A stretch of 64,000 bases of DNA. Origin: Pseudomonas sp. B6002 (lineage in GTDB: Bacteria; Pseudomonadota; Gammaproteobacteria; Pseudomonadales; Pseudomonadaceae). The stretch spans positions 350,853-414,852 of the forward strand of contig NZ_JACAOY010000010.1 of the NCBI RefSeq assembly GCF_013385985.1, read 5' to 3'. Below the pieces are notes generated by a model. The model did not search any database. It was given only the letters and a program-made list of their open reading frames with translations, and was not told where the DNA came from. The position numbers were made by a program, and so were the translations under genes. Positions 16,712-25,506 of the stretch are shown here, piece by piece (the first letter of the stretch is position 1; each line of letters begins with the position of its first letter).

Positions 16712-17935
16712 TCAGGGTTTGGCGAGGTCGGGGAGGTCGCCGGTCAGGCCGAGGGCTTGGCGTACGAAGACGGCCTTGGCTTCGGGCATCTGGTCGACCA
16801 TCTTCAAGCCGGCGTTGCGCAACCAGCGCAATGGCAGTTGGTCGGCCTGGAACAGTCGCTCGAAACCTTCCATCGCCGCCATTAACGCCAGGTTGTGCGG
16901 CATGCGCCGGCGTTCGTAGCGGCTCAGCACTTTCACATCCGCCAGGCGCTCGCCGCGTTCAGTCGCCGAGAGCAGCACCTCAGCCAAGGTCGCCGCATCG
17001 AGAAAGCCCAGGTTCACGCCCTGCCCGGCCAATGGATGGATCACGTGGGCCGCGTCGCCGATCAACGCCAGGCCTTCGGCCACGTAGCGTTTGGCATGAC
17101 GTTGGCGCAGGGGCACGCAAACGCGCGGGTCTGCACTGATCACAGTCCCCAGCCGCCCTTCAAAGGCACGCTCCAGCTCATGGCAAAAGCTTTCATCATC
17201 CAGCGCCATCAAGCGCTCGGACTCAGCCGGCGTGGTGGACCAGACGATCGAGCACCAATCTTCCTGCCCATCGCGCACCAACGGCAAAAACGCCAGTGGG
17301 CCGGTGTCGGTAAAGCGTTGCCAGGCCGTGCGCTGGTGCGGCTGGCTGCTGCGCACGCTGGTGACGATGGCGTTGTGCAGGTAATCCCACTCGCGGGTCG
17401 CGGTGCCGGTCAGGCGGCGCACGGCGGAGTTGGCGCCATCGGCGGCCACCACCAGGGGTGCACGCAAGGTGCGGCCGTCGGCCAGGGTCAGCAGCCAGTC
17501 ATCGCCGGAGCGGCGCATCTGCTCCAGACGTGCGTTGGCCAGCAGGCCCAGATCACAGTCGTGCAGGCGGTCGAGCAAGGCGTCTTGCACCACACGGTTC
17601 TCGACGATATGCCCGAGCACCTCGGCATGCACGCTGGCGGCCGAAAAGTGGATCTGCCCGGTGCCGCTGCCGTCCCACACCTGCATCTCGCCGTAAGGGC
17701 TGGCGCGGCGCGAGACGATGCCGTCCCACACGCCCAGACGCTCCAGAATACGCTGGCTGGCGGCCGACAAGGCGCTCACACGGGGTTCGAAGGCGGCCTC
17801 GCGGTCGAATGGCTTGACGCTCAGCGGGCTGCCGTCGAGCAGCAGCACCTGCAGGCCACTGCCCTGCAACGCCAGCGCCAGGGCGCTTCCGACCATTCCG
17901 GCCCCGACAATCAGCACATCTGCGCGCATGTCCAT
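16712..17935 (-). CDS. ubiI: UbiH/UbiF/VisC-family FAD monooxygenase, ubiquinone biosynthesis (UbiI-like)
   Basis: This 407-residue flavoprotein hydroxylase has the FAD dinucleotide motif DVLIVGAGMVGSALALALQG near residue 6, the DG motif VVAADGANSAVRRLTG near 165, and ALIGDAAHVIHPLAGQGVNL near 285. These define the ubiquinone ring hydroxylases. By position, last in the UPF0149-pepP-ubiH series, it corresponds to E. coli VisC/UbiI, which hydroxylates ring carbon C5. It starts 3 bases after the DUF4442 stop. UbiF- or UbiM-like specificity cannot be ruled out from sequence alone. Confidence 0.88.
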   Translation of the reverse strand: MDMRADVLIVGAGMVGSALALALQGSGLQVLLLDGSPLSVKPFDREAAFEPRVSALSAASQRILERLGVWDGIVSRRASPYGEMQVWDGSGTGQIHFSAASVHAEVLGHIVENRVVQDALLDRLHDCDLGLLANARLEQMRRSGDDWLLTLADGRTLRAPLVVAADGANSAVRRLTGTATREWDYLHNAIVTSVRSSQPHQRTAWQRFTDTGPLAFLPLVRDGQEDWCSIVWSTTPAESERLMALDDESFCHELERAFEGRLGTVISADPRVCVPLRQRHAKRYVAEGLALIGDAAHVIHPLAGQGVNLGFLDAATLAEVLLSATERGERLADVKVLSRYERRRMPHNLALMAAMEGFERLFQADQLPLRWLRNAGLKMVDQMPEAKAVFVRQALGLTGDLPDLAKP

Positions 17936-17938
17936 GCT

Positions 17939-18424
17939 TTAAGCCTGTCTCGCTGGCGGCTTGCGCCGCACGTAAAGGGTTTTGTCGACTCGCGCCACCA
18001 GGGTGCCGGAGCCGTCATGAATCTGAACCTTGAGGTGAGGCAAGTACTTCTCGCCACCTTCGGTCTGCCGGCGAATCTCATCGAGCAACGCGTCGTCGAT
18101 GGAAAACTCGGCGTACACCGGGCCTTTGCCCGGCGAAACGAAATCGATGCTCGCGGCCTTGTCCCAGACGATGTAATCGCGACCCAGGTTCTCCATCAGC
18201 ATCAGCATGTAGAACGGGTCGACCATCGAATACAGGCTGCCGCCAAATTGCGTGCCTACATAGTTACGGTTGTACCAACCCAGGCCCATCCGCACTTTGA
18301 CGTGACGAAAATCGGCGCTCATGTACCGTACGCTGACCCCCGCGCCCAAGTAGGGCGGATACAGGGTCATAATCCAGCGCAACAGCCGCGCCTTGCCCAG
18401 GCGCTCGGTCAGCCACTTACGCAT
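17939..18424 (-). CDS. DUF4442 hotdog-fold protein inside ubi operon
   Basis: This 161-residue cytoplasmic protein has the DUF4442 pattern: a short N-terminal helix, [20 protein letters not shown], then [20 protein letters not shown] as the central hotdog helix. Related hotdog proteins are acyl-CoA thioesterases, but no catalytic residue can be assigned here. It overlaps the end of ubiH by 8 bases and ends 3 bases before ubiI, so translation is coupled. In the E. coli operon I know (ygfB-pepP-ubiH-ubiI) this gene is absent. A lipid or quinone-related role is inferred from place only. Confidence 0.85.
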   Translation of the reverse strand: MRKWLTERLGKARLLRWIMTLYPPYLGAGVSVRYMSADFRHVKVRMGLGWYNRNYVGTQFGGSLYSMVDPFYMLMLMENLGRDYIVWDKAASIDFVSPGKGPVYAEFSIDDALLDEIRRQTEGGEKYLPHLKVQIHDGSGTLVARVDKTLYVRRKPPARQA

Positions 18425-19604
18425 CGGGACGCGTGCCCAGGCCCATGGCCTGACGGGCGAACCAGCGTTTGGCCGGTGGCAGCAAGTCCAACCCCAGCAG
18501 GCCGAGGTTACGGCCCAACGCCACCAGCGGTTGCGCGCTGCCGAACAGGCGCGTGACCTGGTCGGAAAAACCCACGGTCATCTTCTGGTCCAGGCGTTGG
18601 CGCTCAAGGTAGCCCTGCAAGGTCGCCAGGTCGCCCGGCACCGCAGGCCCGGCCAACAAGGCCTCGGCCAGGGCATTCGCGTCACGCAGAGACAGGTTGA
18701 AGCCCTGCCCGGCAATCGGGTGCAGGCTGTGGGCAGCGTTGCCGAGGATGGCCAGGTGCGAGCGTACTTGTTCTTCGGCCTCGACCAGGGTCAACGGGTA
18801 CAGGTGGCGGGCACCGACTTGCTTCAAGGTGCCCAGGCGGTAGCCGAATACGCCCTGCAGTTCGCTGAGGAAGGCTCGCTCGTCGAGGTTGGCCAGGCGC
18901 TGGGCGTCCATGCCGATGCGCGTCCAGACCAGCGCGCAACGGTTGTCCGGCAGCGGCAGCAGGGCCATCGGGCCTTCATCGGTGAAGCGCTCGAAGGCTT
19001 CGCCGTTATGGGGTTCGCTTGGGGTGATGTTGGCGATCAGTGCGCTCTGGTTGTACGGGCGGGTCTTCACGCCAATGCCCAGTTGCTCGCGCAGGCCGGA
19101 ACGGCCGCCATCGGCGAGTACCGCCAGGTCGCATTCCAGCACGGTTTCATCGTTGAGGGTCAGGCGGTAGCCATCAGGCAATGGCTCCATGCGGGTGACT
19201 TCGGCCGGGCAACGCCAGCTGACCACGTCCTTGTCCAGGCCTTGCCACAGGCATTGACCCAGCCAGGCGTTTTCCACGACGTAACCCAGGGCCGGCACGC
19301 CCTCCTCTTGCGCGGTCAACCGTGCGGTGGAGAAGCGCCCACGGTCCGACACGTGAATCTGCTTGATCGGCTCGGCACGCCGGGAAATTTCCTGCCACAG
19401 GCCCAGGCGTTGGTAAATCTGACGGGCGCCAAATGACAGTGCCGAGGACCGTGCGTCGTAGCTCGGCTGATAACTGTCACCGGGTGCGAAGGGTTCGATC
19501 AGTACGATCTTCCAGCCTCGTGCCTTGGCCCCGGCCTGCAACGCCAGCGCCAGGCTGGCACCCACCAGGCCGCCGCCGATGATGGCGAGGTTGACCCTGC
19601 TCAT
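18417..19604 (-). CDS. ubiH: 2-octaprenyl-6-methoxyphenol hydroxylase
   Basis: This 395-residue FAD monooxygenase hydroxylates carbon C1 of the ubiquinone ring. FAD motifs are [20 protein letters not shown] at residue 6, [19 protein letters not shown] near 160 and [20 protein letters not shown] near 280; the Gly-Asn in place of Gly-Asp in the last motif is common in UbiH. It overlaps the pepP stop by 4 bases (ATGA), the usual coupling, and overlaps the next gene by 8. It is the third gene of a five-gene operon. Confidence 0.94.
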   Translation of the reverse strand: MSRVNLAIIGGGLVGASLALALQAGAKARGWKIVLIEPFAPGDSYQPSYDARSSALSFGARQIYQRLGLWQEISRRAEPIKQIHVSDRGRFSTARLTAQEEGVPALGYVVENAWLGQCLWQGLDKDVVSWRCPAEVTRMEPLPDGYRLTLNDETVLECDLAVLADGGRSGLREQLGIGVKTRPYNQSALIANITPSEPHNGEAFERFTDEGPMALLPLPDNRCALVWTRIGMDAQRLANLDERAFLSELQGVFGYRLGTLKQVGARHLYPLTLVEAEEQVRSHLAILGNAAHSLHPIAGQGFNLSLRDANALAEALLAGPAVPGDLATLQGYLERQRLDQKMTVGFSDQVTRLFGSAQPLVALGRNLGLLGLDLLPPAKRWFARQAMGLGTRPDA

Positions 19605-20923
19605 CGGGCGGCTGCCATCAGCGCTTCGATCTCGGCAACGGCCTTGGGCACGCCACCGGTCAGAATTTCACAGCCTTGCTTGGTCACTACCACGTCGTCC
19701 TCGATGCGTACGCCAATGCCACGCCATTTCTTTGCCACGTTCTGGTTGTCCGGCGAAATGTAGATCCCCGGCTCCACGGTCAACGCCATGCCCACTTCCA
19801 GCACACGCCACTCACCGCCCACCTTGTACTCGCCCACATCATGCACATCCATGCCCAGCCAATGGCCGGCGCGGTGCATATAGAAAGCCTTGTAGGCTTC
19901 GCTGGCGATCAACTCGTCAACGTCGCCCTGCAACAAGCCCAGCTTTACCAGCCCGGCCGTGATCACCTGGACGGTCGCTTCATGCGCCTGATTCCAATGC
20001 TTGTCCGGGGCGATCTCGGCAAACGCGGCTTCCTGGGAGGCCAGCACAATCTCGTAGATTGCCTTCTGTTCCGGCGAGAACTTGCCATTGACCGGCCAGG
20101 TGCGGGTGATGTCACTGGCGTAGCAGTCGATCTCGCAACCGGCATCGATCAGCACCAGGTCGCCATCCTTGAGCACTGCATCATTCTGCTGGTAATGCAG
20201 GATGCAGCTGTTGCGCCCGGCGGCAACGATGGAGCCATAGGCCGGCATTTTCGCGCCGCCCTTGCGGAACTCGTAATCCAGCTCGGCTTCCAGGCTGAAC
20301 TCATGCAAACCGGCGCGGCTGGCCTGCATGGCCCGCACATGCGCCGCGCAGGAGATTCGCGCCGCTTCGCGCATCACCTTCACTTCTGCCGCCGATTTAT
20401 ACAGGCGCATGTCGTGCAGCAGATGATCCAGGGCAACAAACTCGTTCGGCGGCTGGGCGCCCAGGTGCGCTTTAGAGCGGATCACGTTGATCCACTCCAT
20501 CAGGTGGCGATCGAACTCGGCGTTGCTGCCCATGGCCGAATACACCCGATCGCGGCCTTCGATCAGGCCGGGCAGGATGTCGTCGATGTCGGTAATGGGG
20601 AATGCGTCGTCGGCGCCAAAGTCACGGATCGCGCCTTCGGTCCCGGCACGCAGGCCGTCCCACAGTTCGCGTTCGGCATTGCGTTCGCGGCAGAACAGCA
20701 CGTACTCGCCATGCTGGCGACCGGGCATCAGCACGATCACCGCTTCCGGCTCAGGGAAACCACTGAGGTACTGGAAGTCGCTGTCCTGGCGGTACACGTG
20801 CTCGACATCACGGTTACGGATCGCCACGGCGGCGGCGGGCAGGATCGCGATGCTGTTGGGTTCCATCTGCGCCATGAGCGCCTTGCGGCGCCGGGTGTAT
20901 TCCGCTCTGGGGATATGAATCAT
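19601..20923 (-). CDS. pepP: Xaa-Pro aminopeptidase P
   Basis: This 440-residue M24B metallopeptidase removes N-terminal residues next to proline. An N-terminal domain (MIHIPRAEYTRRRKALMAQM) precedes the pita-bread catalytic fold. Di-manganese ligands are visible: the two Asp of VLIDAGCEIDCYASDITRTW, His in HRAGHWLGMDVHDVG, Glu in ALTVEPGIYI and Glu in GIGVRIEDDVVV. The stop is 4 bases inside ubiH. It begins 20 bases after the UPF0149 stop. E. coli has the same ygfB-pepP-ubiH order. Confidence 0.96.
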   Translation of the reverse strand: MIHIPRAEYTRRRKALMAQMEPNSIAILPAAAVAIRNRDVEHVYRQDSDFQYLSGFPEPEAVIVLMPGRQHGEYVLFCRERNAERELWDGLRAGTEGAIRDFGADDAFPITDIDDILPGLIEGRDRVYSAMGSNAEFDRHLMEWINVIRSKAHLGAQPPNEFVALDHLLHDMRLYKSAAEVKVMREAARISCAAHVRAMQASRAGLHEFSLEAELDYEFRKGGAKMPAYGSIVAAGRNSCILHYQQNDAVLKDGDLVLIDAGCEIDCYASDITRTWPVNGKFSPEQKAIYEIVLASQEAAFAEIAPDKHWNQAHEATVQVITAGLVKLGLLQGDVDELIASEAYKAFYMHRAGHWLGMDVHDVGEYKVGGEWRVLEVGMALTVEPGIYISPDNQNVAKKWRGIGVRIEDDVVVTKQGCEILTGGVPKAVAEIEALMAAAR

Positions 20924-20943
20924 GGGCAGATGGGCTTCCTTTC

Positions 20944-21501
20944 TTAGTGAAGCGACGGCTTGGGCGCAGCCGGCTCAGCGGACTTTTTGGTCTCGGTGAA
21001 CAGCAACAGCGGCGCGACGCGCAGGTATTCCATCACTTCCATATAGTCGCTTTCGCCGTCTTCGGATTCTTCCAGTGCATCTTGCACCTGAGAGATGGCT
21101 GCCAAATCCTGCAACACTTCCTGTGCATCGGTGCTCAACTCCAGGCCGCCGGCGTTCACGCCGAAGCCATGAAGGAAACCTTGGCACCATTGGCCCAGGG
21201 CGGCGGCACGTTCGGTGAGCGGCGCGTCGTCGGTCGGCAGCAGCAGAACCACGGTGACGTCGTCACCGGTCAGCTCGCCCTTGACCATTTCCTGCAGGCC
21301 GATCAGCGCGTTGCGCACGTTGTCTTCGGGTTCTTTCTCCAGCAGTTCGGCCACATCGGCCAGCCAGTTGTCGGCATCGAAACCGACACCAGTGCAGCTG
21401 CGACCCAGCAACACGCCGTGCAGTTCGGCAGGCGAGCATGGGTGGCCGCTGGTGCTCAGCAGTTTGGAAAAAGCGTCGTACGGGGAGTTCTGAATGGGCA
21501 T
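20944..21501 (-). CDS. ygfB: UPF0149/YecA family protein (YgfB-like)
   Basis: This 185-residue acidic cytoplasmic protein is the first gene of the pepP-ubiH-ubiI operon. The family signature appears as [18 protein letters not shown] near residue 22, [14 protein letters not shown] near 105, and the late [16 protein letters not shown]. The family is all-helical with no known enzyme activity. In P. aeruginosa, YgfB is reported to reduce AmpDh3 expression and so affect beta-lactam resistance. The gene is divergent from the ZapB-like gene. Confidence 0.9.
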   Translation of the reverse strand: MPIQNSPYDAFSKLLSTSGHPCSPAELHGVLLGRSCTGVGFDADNWLADVAELLEKEPEDNVRNALIGLQEMVKGELTGDDVTVVLLLPTDDAPLTERAAALGQWCQGFLHGFGVNAGGLELSTDAQEVLQDLAAISQVQDALEESEDGESDYMEVMEYLRVAPLLLFTETKKSAEPAAPKPSLH

Positions 21502-21639
21502 GGTGAGCTAGGCGCCAGACGGCGCAATGTCTAGAATGGAGCGCTGTATCCTAGCACCGGCAGACGTACCAAGACTATCGAGGGCGTCAGATCGTTTATC
21601 CTGAAGTTGCCATTCATCAGACAAATCCAGTGGAACCCA

Positions 21640-21849
21640 ATGGAAGACACCGACCTGCAAGCGCTGATGGCCAGACTCGAACTGCTAATTGATCGGGTCG
21701 AGCAACTTAAGAGTCAAAACGGACTCCTATTAGCTCAGGAAAAGACCTGGCGCGAGGAACGCGCTCACCTCATTGAAAAAAACGAAATCGCCCGGCGTAA
21801 GGTCGAATCGATGATTTCGCGCCTGAAGGCCCTGGAGCAAGACTCATGA
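21640..21849 (+). CDS. TIGR02449-family coiled-coil protein (ZapB-like)
   Basis: This 69-residue protein is almost wholly one amphipathic helix (LQALMARLELLIDRVEQLKS, then long charged heptads to the C-terminus). TIGR02449 proteins sit directly before zapA in many gammaproteobacteria and resemble ZapB in size and coiled-coil form, so a divisome role is likely. The ATG at 21640 is chosen as the first start that gives the family N-terminus (MEDTDLQAL). Its ribosome site is weak. The stop overlaps the zapA start by 4 bases. Confidence 0.87.
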   Translation: MEDTDLQALMARLELLIDRVEQLKSQNGLLLAQEKTWREERAHLIEKNEIARRKVESMISRLKALEQDS

Positions 21850-22163
21850 GTTCAAGCAATAGCGTAACCGTGCAGATCCTCGACAAAGAATATTCGATCA
21901 TCTGCCCCCAGGAAGAGCGCAACAACCTGGTGAGCGCCGCCCGTTACCTGGATGGCAAGATGCGTGAAATCCGCAGCAGCGGCAAAGTGATCGGCGCCGA
22001 CCGCATCGCCGTGATGGCCGCGTTGAATATCACCCATGATCTGCTGCACAAGCAGGAACGGCCTGACGTGCAGGCCAGCGGCTCGACGCGCGAGCAGGTG
22101 CGTGACCTGCTGGAGCGTGTCGATCTGGTGCTTTCCAGCGATTCAGACGCACCCAAGGGCTGA
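21846..22163 (+). CDS. zapA: Cell division protein ZapA
   Basis: This 105-residue protein bundles FtsZ filaments at midcell. The N-terminal globular part is VTVQILDKEYSIICPQEERN followed by LVSAARYLDGKMREIRSSG, the ZapA signature; a C-terminal helix (ALNITHDLLHKQ onward) forms the coiled-coil tetramer. ATGA overlap with the ZapB-like gene indicates translational coupling. The 6S RNA gene follows about 30 bases later, the same order as in E. coli. Confidence 0.95.
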   Translation: MSSSNSVTVQILDKEYSIICPQEERNNLVSAARYLDGKMREIRSSGKVIGADRIAVMAALNITHDLLHKQERPDVQASGSTREQVRDLLERVDLVLSSDSDAPKG

Positions 22164-22194
22164 TTGCCGAAGCTGTTTAAGGTATACTCGCCCC

Positions 22195-22374
22195 ACTCCC
22201 TGGCGTGTTTGCCAGTCGGCGATGTCCCTGAGCCGATTCGCACTACCCTGGAAGTTGCACGTTGGGCTGGTGTGCATGTCCGCTAGACGGAAAGCCTTAA
22301 AGCCTACTGCATCTTCCACCTTGAACTTTCGGGTTCAAGGGCTAAGTCGACAGCGGCTCTGTCGGGGAGCCTGA
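22195..22374 (+). ncRNA. ssrS: 6S RNA
   Basis: This is the 6S RNA that binds sigma-70 RNA polymerase in stationary phase. The evidence is its position between zapA and the 5-formyltetrahydrofolate cyclo-ligase gene, the standard 6S site, a length of about 180 bases, and a TATACT -10 element at 22183-22188. The ends can pair (CTCCCTGGC near 22197 with a GGGGAGCC near 22365), closing a long rod with a bubble in the middle. The exact 5' and 3' ends are estimates, uncertain by several bases. Confidence 0.85.
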
Positions 22375-22386
22375 ATTCCCAAACTC

Positions 22387-22415
22387 AATGCCAGTCTTCG
22401 GACTGGCATTGTTTT
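22387..22415 (+). terminator. UUCG-loop terminator after 6S RNA
   Basis: AATGCCAGTC/GACTGGCATT form a perfect 10-bp stem around TTCG, followed by GTTTT. It ends one base before an in-frame ATG at 22416, so that ATG is unlikely to be the cyclo-ligase start unless transcripts read through. Confidence 0.85.
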
Positions 22416-22430
22416 ATGAGCCGGAAAACC

Positions 22431-23060
22431 ATGACCGAACCTGCGCCGCTTTCCCGTCCGCAACTTCGACGCATGTTGCGCAAAGCCCGCCGCGCCCTCA
22501 CGCCGAGCGAGCAGCGCAAGGCCGCCCACGGCCTGTATCGGCAACTGGCACAGCAGCCGCTGTTTCGCCGGGCCAAACACATTTCCTTGTACCTGCCGAC
22601 GGACGGTGAAATCGATCCACGCCTGCTGCTGCGCGCCGCCCAACGTCGGGGCAAAGCCACCTACCTGCCGGTGCTCAGCGCCTGGCCACGGACCAAGATG
22701 GTGTTTCAGCGCGTGCGGCCTGGGGATAAGTTATCGCCCAACCGCTTCCGTATTCTTGAGCCACGGGTGAATGCCAAACACCAACGCCAGGTCTGGGCAC
22801 TGGACCTGGTGTTGCTGCCGCTGGTTGGGTTTGATGATGCAGGCGGTCGCCTGGGCATGGGCGGCGGTTTCTATGATCGCAGCCTAGCTTACCTCGCTCG
22901 CCGCCAACACTGGCGCAAGCCAACGCTGCTGGGCCTGGCCCATGAGTGCCAGAAGGTCGATCGCCTGGCACAGGCAAGCTGGGACGTGCCGTTGGCAGGC
23001 ACTGTCACCGATAAGCAATGGTATGTCGCGGGAACGCCGCTGGAACCAGCGACGCCTTGA
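22431..23060 (+). CDS. fau: 5-formyltetrahydrofolate cyclo-ligase
   Basis: The enzyme converts 5-formyl-THF to 5,10-methenyl-THF with ATP. The 209-residue protein shows the family pattern: QLRRMLRKARRALTPSEQRK at the start, ISLYLPTDGEIDPRLLL, and the glycine-rich GFDDAGGRLGMGGGFYDRSL near residue 135 that forms the ATP/folate site. I chose ATG 22431 (MTEPAPLS) because the earlier ATG at 22416 directly follows the 6S terminator hairpin. In E. coli, ygfA/fau follows ssrS and is linked to biofilm and persistence through folate pools. Confidence 0.92.
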   Translation: MTEPAPLSRPQLRRMLRKARRALTPSEQRKAAHGLYRQLAQQPLFRRAKHISLYLPTDGEIDPRLLLRAAQRRGKATYLPVLSAWPRTKMVFQRVRPGDKLSPNRFRILEPRVNAKHQRQVWALDLVLLPLVGFDDAGGRLGMGGGFYDRSLAYLARRQHWRKPTLLGLAHECQKVDRLAQASWDVPLAGTVTDKQWYVAGTPLEPATP

Positions 23061-23067
23061 AGCCGTG

Positions 23068-23217
23068 TTAACGCTTGAACGGTTGCGGCTTCTGCTGAGC
23101 CAGTTCAACGGGTGCATCGGTCTTGTTCGACCACAAGCTTTGCGCATATCCGGTGGTCACGACGCCCAGACCAAACAAAATAACCAAAATCCATAGTAAA
23201 TCCGGTTTACGTTGCAT
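23068..23217 (-). CDS. 49-residue single-span membrane protein, unannotated-looking small ORF
   Basis: A 49-codon frame on the minus strand starts at ATG 23217 and ends with TAA at 23068. It reads MQRKPDLLWILVILFGLGVV and continues TTGYAQSLWSNKTDAPVELA, then ends PFKR. A positive N-terminus, one hydrophobic helix (about residues 7-27) and a polar tail mark a type II small membrane protein or an uncleaved signal. An AAGGGGGG ribosome site lies 6 bases before the ATG, one of the strongest in the window. It is convergent with the fau gene, with 7 bases between the stops. Function is unknown. Confidence 0.75.
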   Translation of the reverse strand: MQRKPDLLWILVILFGLGVVTTGYAQSLWSNKTDAPVELAQQKPQPFKR

Positions 23218-23412
23218 CGATTGCCCCCCTTCAGGCACCTCGTACACGATGACAACAACGTTCCAAAGTAGTCCGTTGCAGCTGCGTCAAGCTTAAAATC
23301 CCGGCATTCTGCGGTAACGTGAACCAACACGCAAACCTTGGCGCCAACCGACTGTCGGTTTGTCATAAAATTGCCAGACAACTTGCCCAACGCCTTTTTC
23401 AGGAGCCCCAAA

Positions 23413-23862
23413 ATGGCCTACTGGCTGATGAAATCCGAGCCCGACGAACTCTCGATCAAGGGCCTGGAAAAGCTGGGCGAAGCCCGCTGGGACGGAGTGC
23501 GCAACTACCAGGCGCGCAACTTCCTGCGCGCCATGGCGGTGGGCGACGAGTTTTTCTTCTATCACTCCAGCTGCCCCGAACCTGGCATTGCCGGCATCGG
23601 CAAAATCGTCGAGGCGGCCCACCCGGACCCCACCGCGCTTGAACCGGAAAGCCACTACTTCGACGCCAAGGCCACCCCAGAGAAAAACCCGTGGAGCGCG
23701 ATCAACGTGACGCACGTCAAAACCTTCCCCAACGTGCTCGGCCTGGGCTACCTGAAACAGCAAGCCGCCCTTGCCGAACTGCCGCTGGTACAAAAAGGCA
23801 GCCGCCTTTCGGTAATGCCCGTGACCGCCGAACAATGGGCGGCGGTGATCGATTTGCTGTGA
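23413..23862 (+). CDS. EVE domain protein
   Basis: This 149-residue protein is a single EVE (PUA-like) domain starting MAYWLMKSEPDELSIKGLEK, with RNYQARNFLRAMAVGDEFFF and SCPEPGIAGIGKIVEAAHPD as family motifs. EVE domains bind modified bases in nucleic acids. Stand-alone forms are widespread and conserved, while fused forms occur in defence systems. Here it is solitary, between ordinary housekeeping genes, so no defence role is suggested. AGGAG lies 8 bases before ATG 23413. It is convergent, with a 4-base gap, to the FliL-like gene. Confidence 0.93.
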   Translation: MAYWLMKSEPDELSIKGLEKLGEARWDGVRNYQARNFLRAMAVGDEFFFYHSSCPEPGIAGIGKIVEAAHPDPTALEPESHYFDAKATPEKNPWSAINVTHVKTFPNVLGLGYLKQQAALAELPLVQKGSRLSVMPVTAEQWAAVIDLL

Positions 23863-23866
23863 AGCG

Positions 23867-24274
23867 TTACTGGATGATCAGGTTGTTGAACAACAGGTCT
23901 TCCACCACCGGCTTGCCGGTCTCGTCGTTCATCACTTGTTGAGTCTGCTTCAGGGCTTCCTGGCGCAGCTTCTCTTTGCCTTCGACACTGCTCATGGTGT
24001 CGTTGGTCTGTTGGGTAAACAGCGCCACCAACTGGTTACGAATCAGCGCATCGTTGGCTTTGACGGCGGCGGCGGCTTCTGGCCCGGTCACACGCAGGGC
24101 GATGTCGGCCTTGTAGACTTTGAGTTTGGCCGTACCGTCCAGCCCGTAGTTGCCTACGAAGGGCGGGGTCAGGCTGATATAGCTGACCTTCGGCGCCTCC
24201 CCTTCTTTCGCTTCTTCGGCCTGGGCTGCCATCGGCAAGGTCAGGGCCAGCATCAACAGGATCCACGCTTTCAC
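23867..24274 (-). CDS. FliL-like exported protein
   Basis: This 135-residue protein has an N-terminal signal MKAWILLMLALTLPMAAQAE, then a FliL-type periplasmic domain: YISLTPPFVGNYGLDGTAKL, ALRVTGPEAAAAVKANDALI, and the C-terminal VEDLLFNNLIIQ, which matches FliL endings. FliL itself is a flagellar stator accessory protein anchored by a helix. This version is separate from flagellar genes and looks secreted or anchored by its signal. A role at the motor cannot be inferred from this position. Confidence 0.82.
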   Translation of the reverse strand: MKAWILLMLALTLPMAAQAEEAKEGEAPKVSYISLTPPFVGNYGLDGTAKLKVYKADIALRVTGPEAAAAVKANDALIRNQLVALFTQQTNDTMSSVEGKEKLRQEALKQTQQVMNDETGKPVVEDLLFNNLIIQ

Positions 24275-24424
24275 AGTTCATTCCTCGAATTCGGTTGCCG
24301 GGTAGCATAACGCTAGCAAGGCTGAGCACAAGCTTATGGCGGCTTATCAGGCCCGGGCATGCTCGTTGACCCACGGGCGTACCCTCCTACACTTATCGGC
24401 CACGATGCCAAAAGGAATAGTCCG

Positions 24425-25402
24425 ATGAAAGCTGTGCTCTGCAAAGCCTTCGGCCCCGCCGAAACCCTGGTGCTGGAAGAGGTCGCCAGCCCGGCGATCA
24501 AGAAGAACGAAATCCTGTTGGACGTGCACGCTGCCGGGGTCAACTTCCCGGACACGTTGATCATCGAGGGCAAGTACCAGTTCAAGCCGCCCTTCCCATT
24601 TTCGCCGGGTGGCGAGGCAGCCGGCGTGGTCAGTGAAGTGGGTGAGAAGGTCAGCCACCTCAAGGCTGGCGACCGGGTCATGGCGCTGACCGGCTGGGGC
24701 AGCTTCGCCGAGCAGGTCGCGGTACCAGGCTATAACGTGCTGCCGATTCCGCCGAGCATGGATTTCAACACTGCCGCCGCGTTCAGCATGACCTACGGCA
24801 CCTCGATGCATGCCTTGAAACAACGCGCCAACCTGCAGCCCGGCGAAACCCTGTTGGTGCTCGGCGCCTCGGGCGGCGTGGGCCTGGCCGCCGTGGAAAT
24901 CGGCAAGGCCATGGGCGCCCGCGTGATCGCCGCTGCCAGCAGCGCCGACAAGCTGGCCGTGGCCAAGGCGGCCGGCGCCGATGAGCTGATCAACTATAGC
25001 GAGACCAGCCTCAAGGACGAAATCAAGCGCCTGACCGATGGCAACGGCGTCGATGTGATCTACGACCCGGTGGGCGGTGGCCTGTTTGACCAGGCCGTGC
25101 GCGCCATCGCCTGGAACGGCCGTCTGCTGGTGGTGGGGTTTGCCAGCGGGCGCATTCCCGAGTTGCCGGTGAACCTGGCACTGCTCAAGGGCGCATCCGT
25201 GGTCGGCGTGTTCTGGGGCTCGTTCGCCCAGCGCCAGCCGCAGGACAATGCGGCGAACTTCCAGCAACTGTTCACGTGGTACGCCGAGGGCAAGCTCAAG
25301 CCGTTGGTGTCGCAGGTTTATCCACTGGAACAGGCCGCGCAGGCGATCAATGACCTGGGGCAGCGCCGGGCGGTGGGCAAAGTGGTCGTCCAGACCCGCT
25401 AA
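24425..25402 (+). CDS. NADPH:quinone oxidoreductase, zeta-crystallin type
   Basis: This 325-residue member of the MDR superfamily has a GroES-like N-terminal half (PFPFSPGGEAAGVVSEVGEK) and a Rossmann domain with LLVLGASGGVGLAAVEIGKA near residue 145. The structural/catalytic zinc cysteines of alcohol dehydrogenases are absent, which points to zinc-free quinone reductase activity with NADPH. ATG 24425 (MKAVLCKAFG) follows an AAGGAAT site. It stands alone before a mini-REP hairpin and glpT. Confidence 0.88.
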   Translation: MKAVLCKAFGPAETLVLEEVASPAIKKNEILLDVHAAGVNFPDTLIIEGKYQFKPPFPFSPGGEAAGVVSEVGEKVSHLKAGDRVMALTGWGSFAEQVAVPGYNVLPIPPSMDFNTAAAFSMTYGTSMHALKQRANLQPGETLLVLGASGGVGLAAVEIGKAMGARVIAAASSADKLAVAKAAGADELINYSETSLKDEIKRLTDGNGVDVIYDPVGGGLFDQAVRAIAWNGRLLVVGFASGRIPELPVNLALLKGASVVGVFWGSFAQRQPQDNAANFQQLFTWYAEGKLKPLVSQVYPLEQAAQAINDLGQRRAVGKVVVQTR

Positions 25403-25422
25403 CGGACCTGAAATGCAATCCC

Positions 25423-25450
25423 TGTGGGAGCTGGCTTGCCTGCTCCCACA
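25423..25450. repeat. Minimal REP-derived hairpin
   Basis: A 28-base element with TGTGGGAGC/GCTCCCACA arms around TGGCTTGCCT. It equals the outer ends of the GTGGGAGCTGGCTTGCC REPIN with the middle lost. The same 28 bases recur exactly at 30867-30894. Confidence 0.8.
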
Positions 25451-25506
25451 TTTGATCTCCAACACGTTCAAGAACCTCATCCCGACCCACACTTATCCAT
25501 TTGCGA

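Noticed and set aside
16895-18556. Long plus-strand open frame across ubiI and the DUF4442 gene
   Set aside because: It spans two real minus-strand genes and their junction, with no domain of its own.
23413-23862. EVE protein as part of a defence system
   Set aside because: It is a single domain, flanked by housekeeping genes, with no nuclease or restriction partners.
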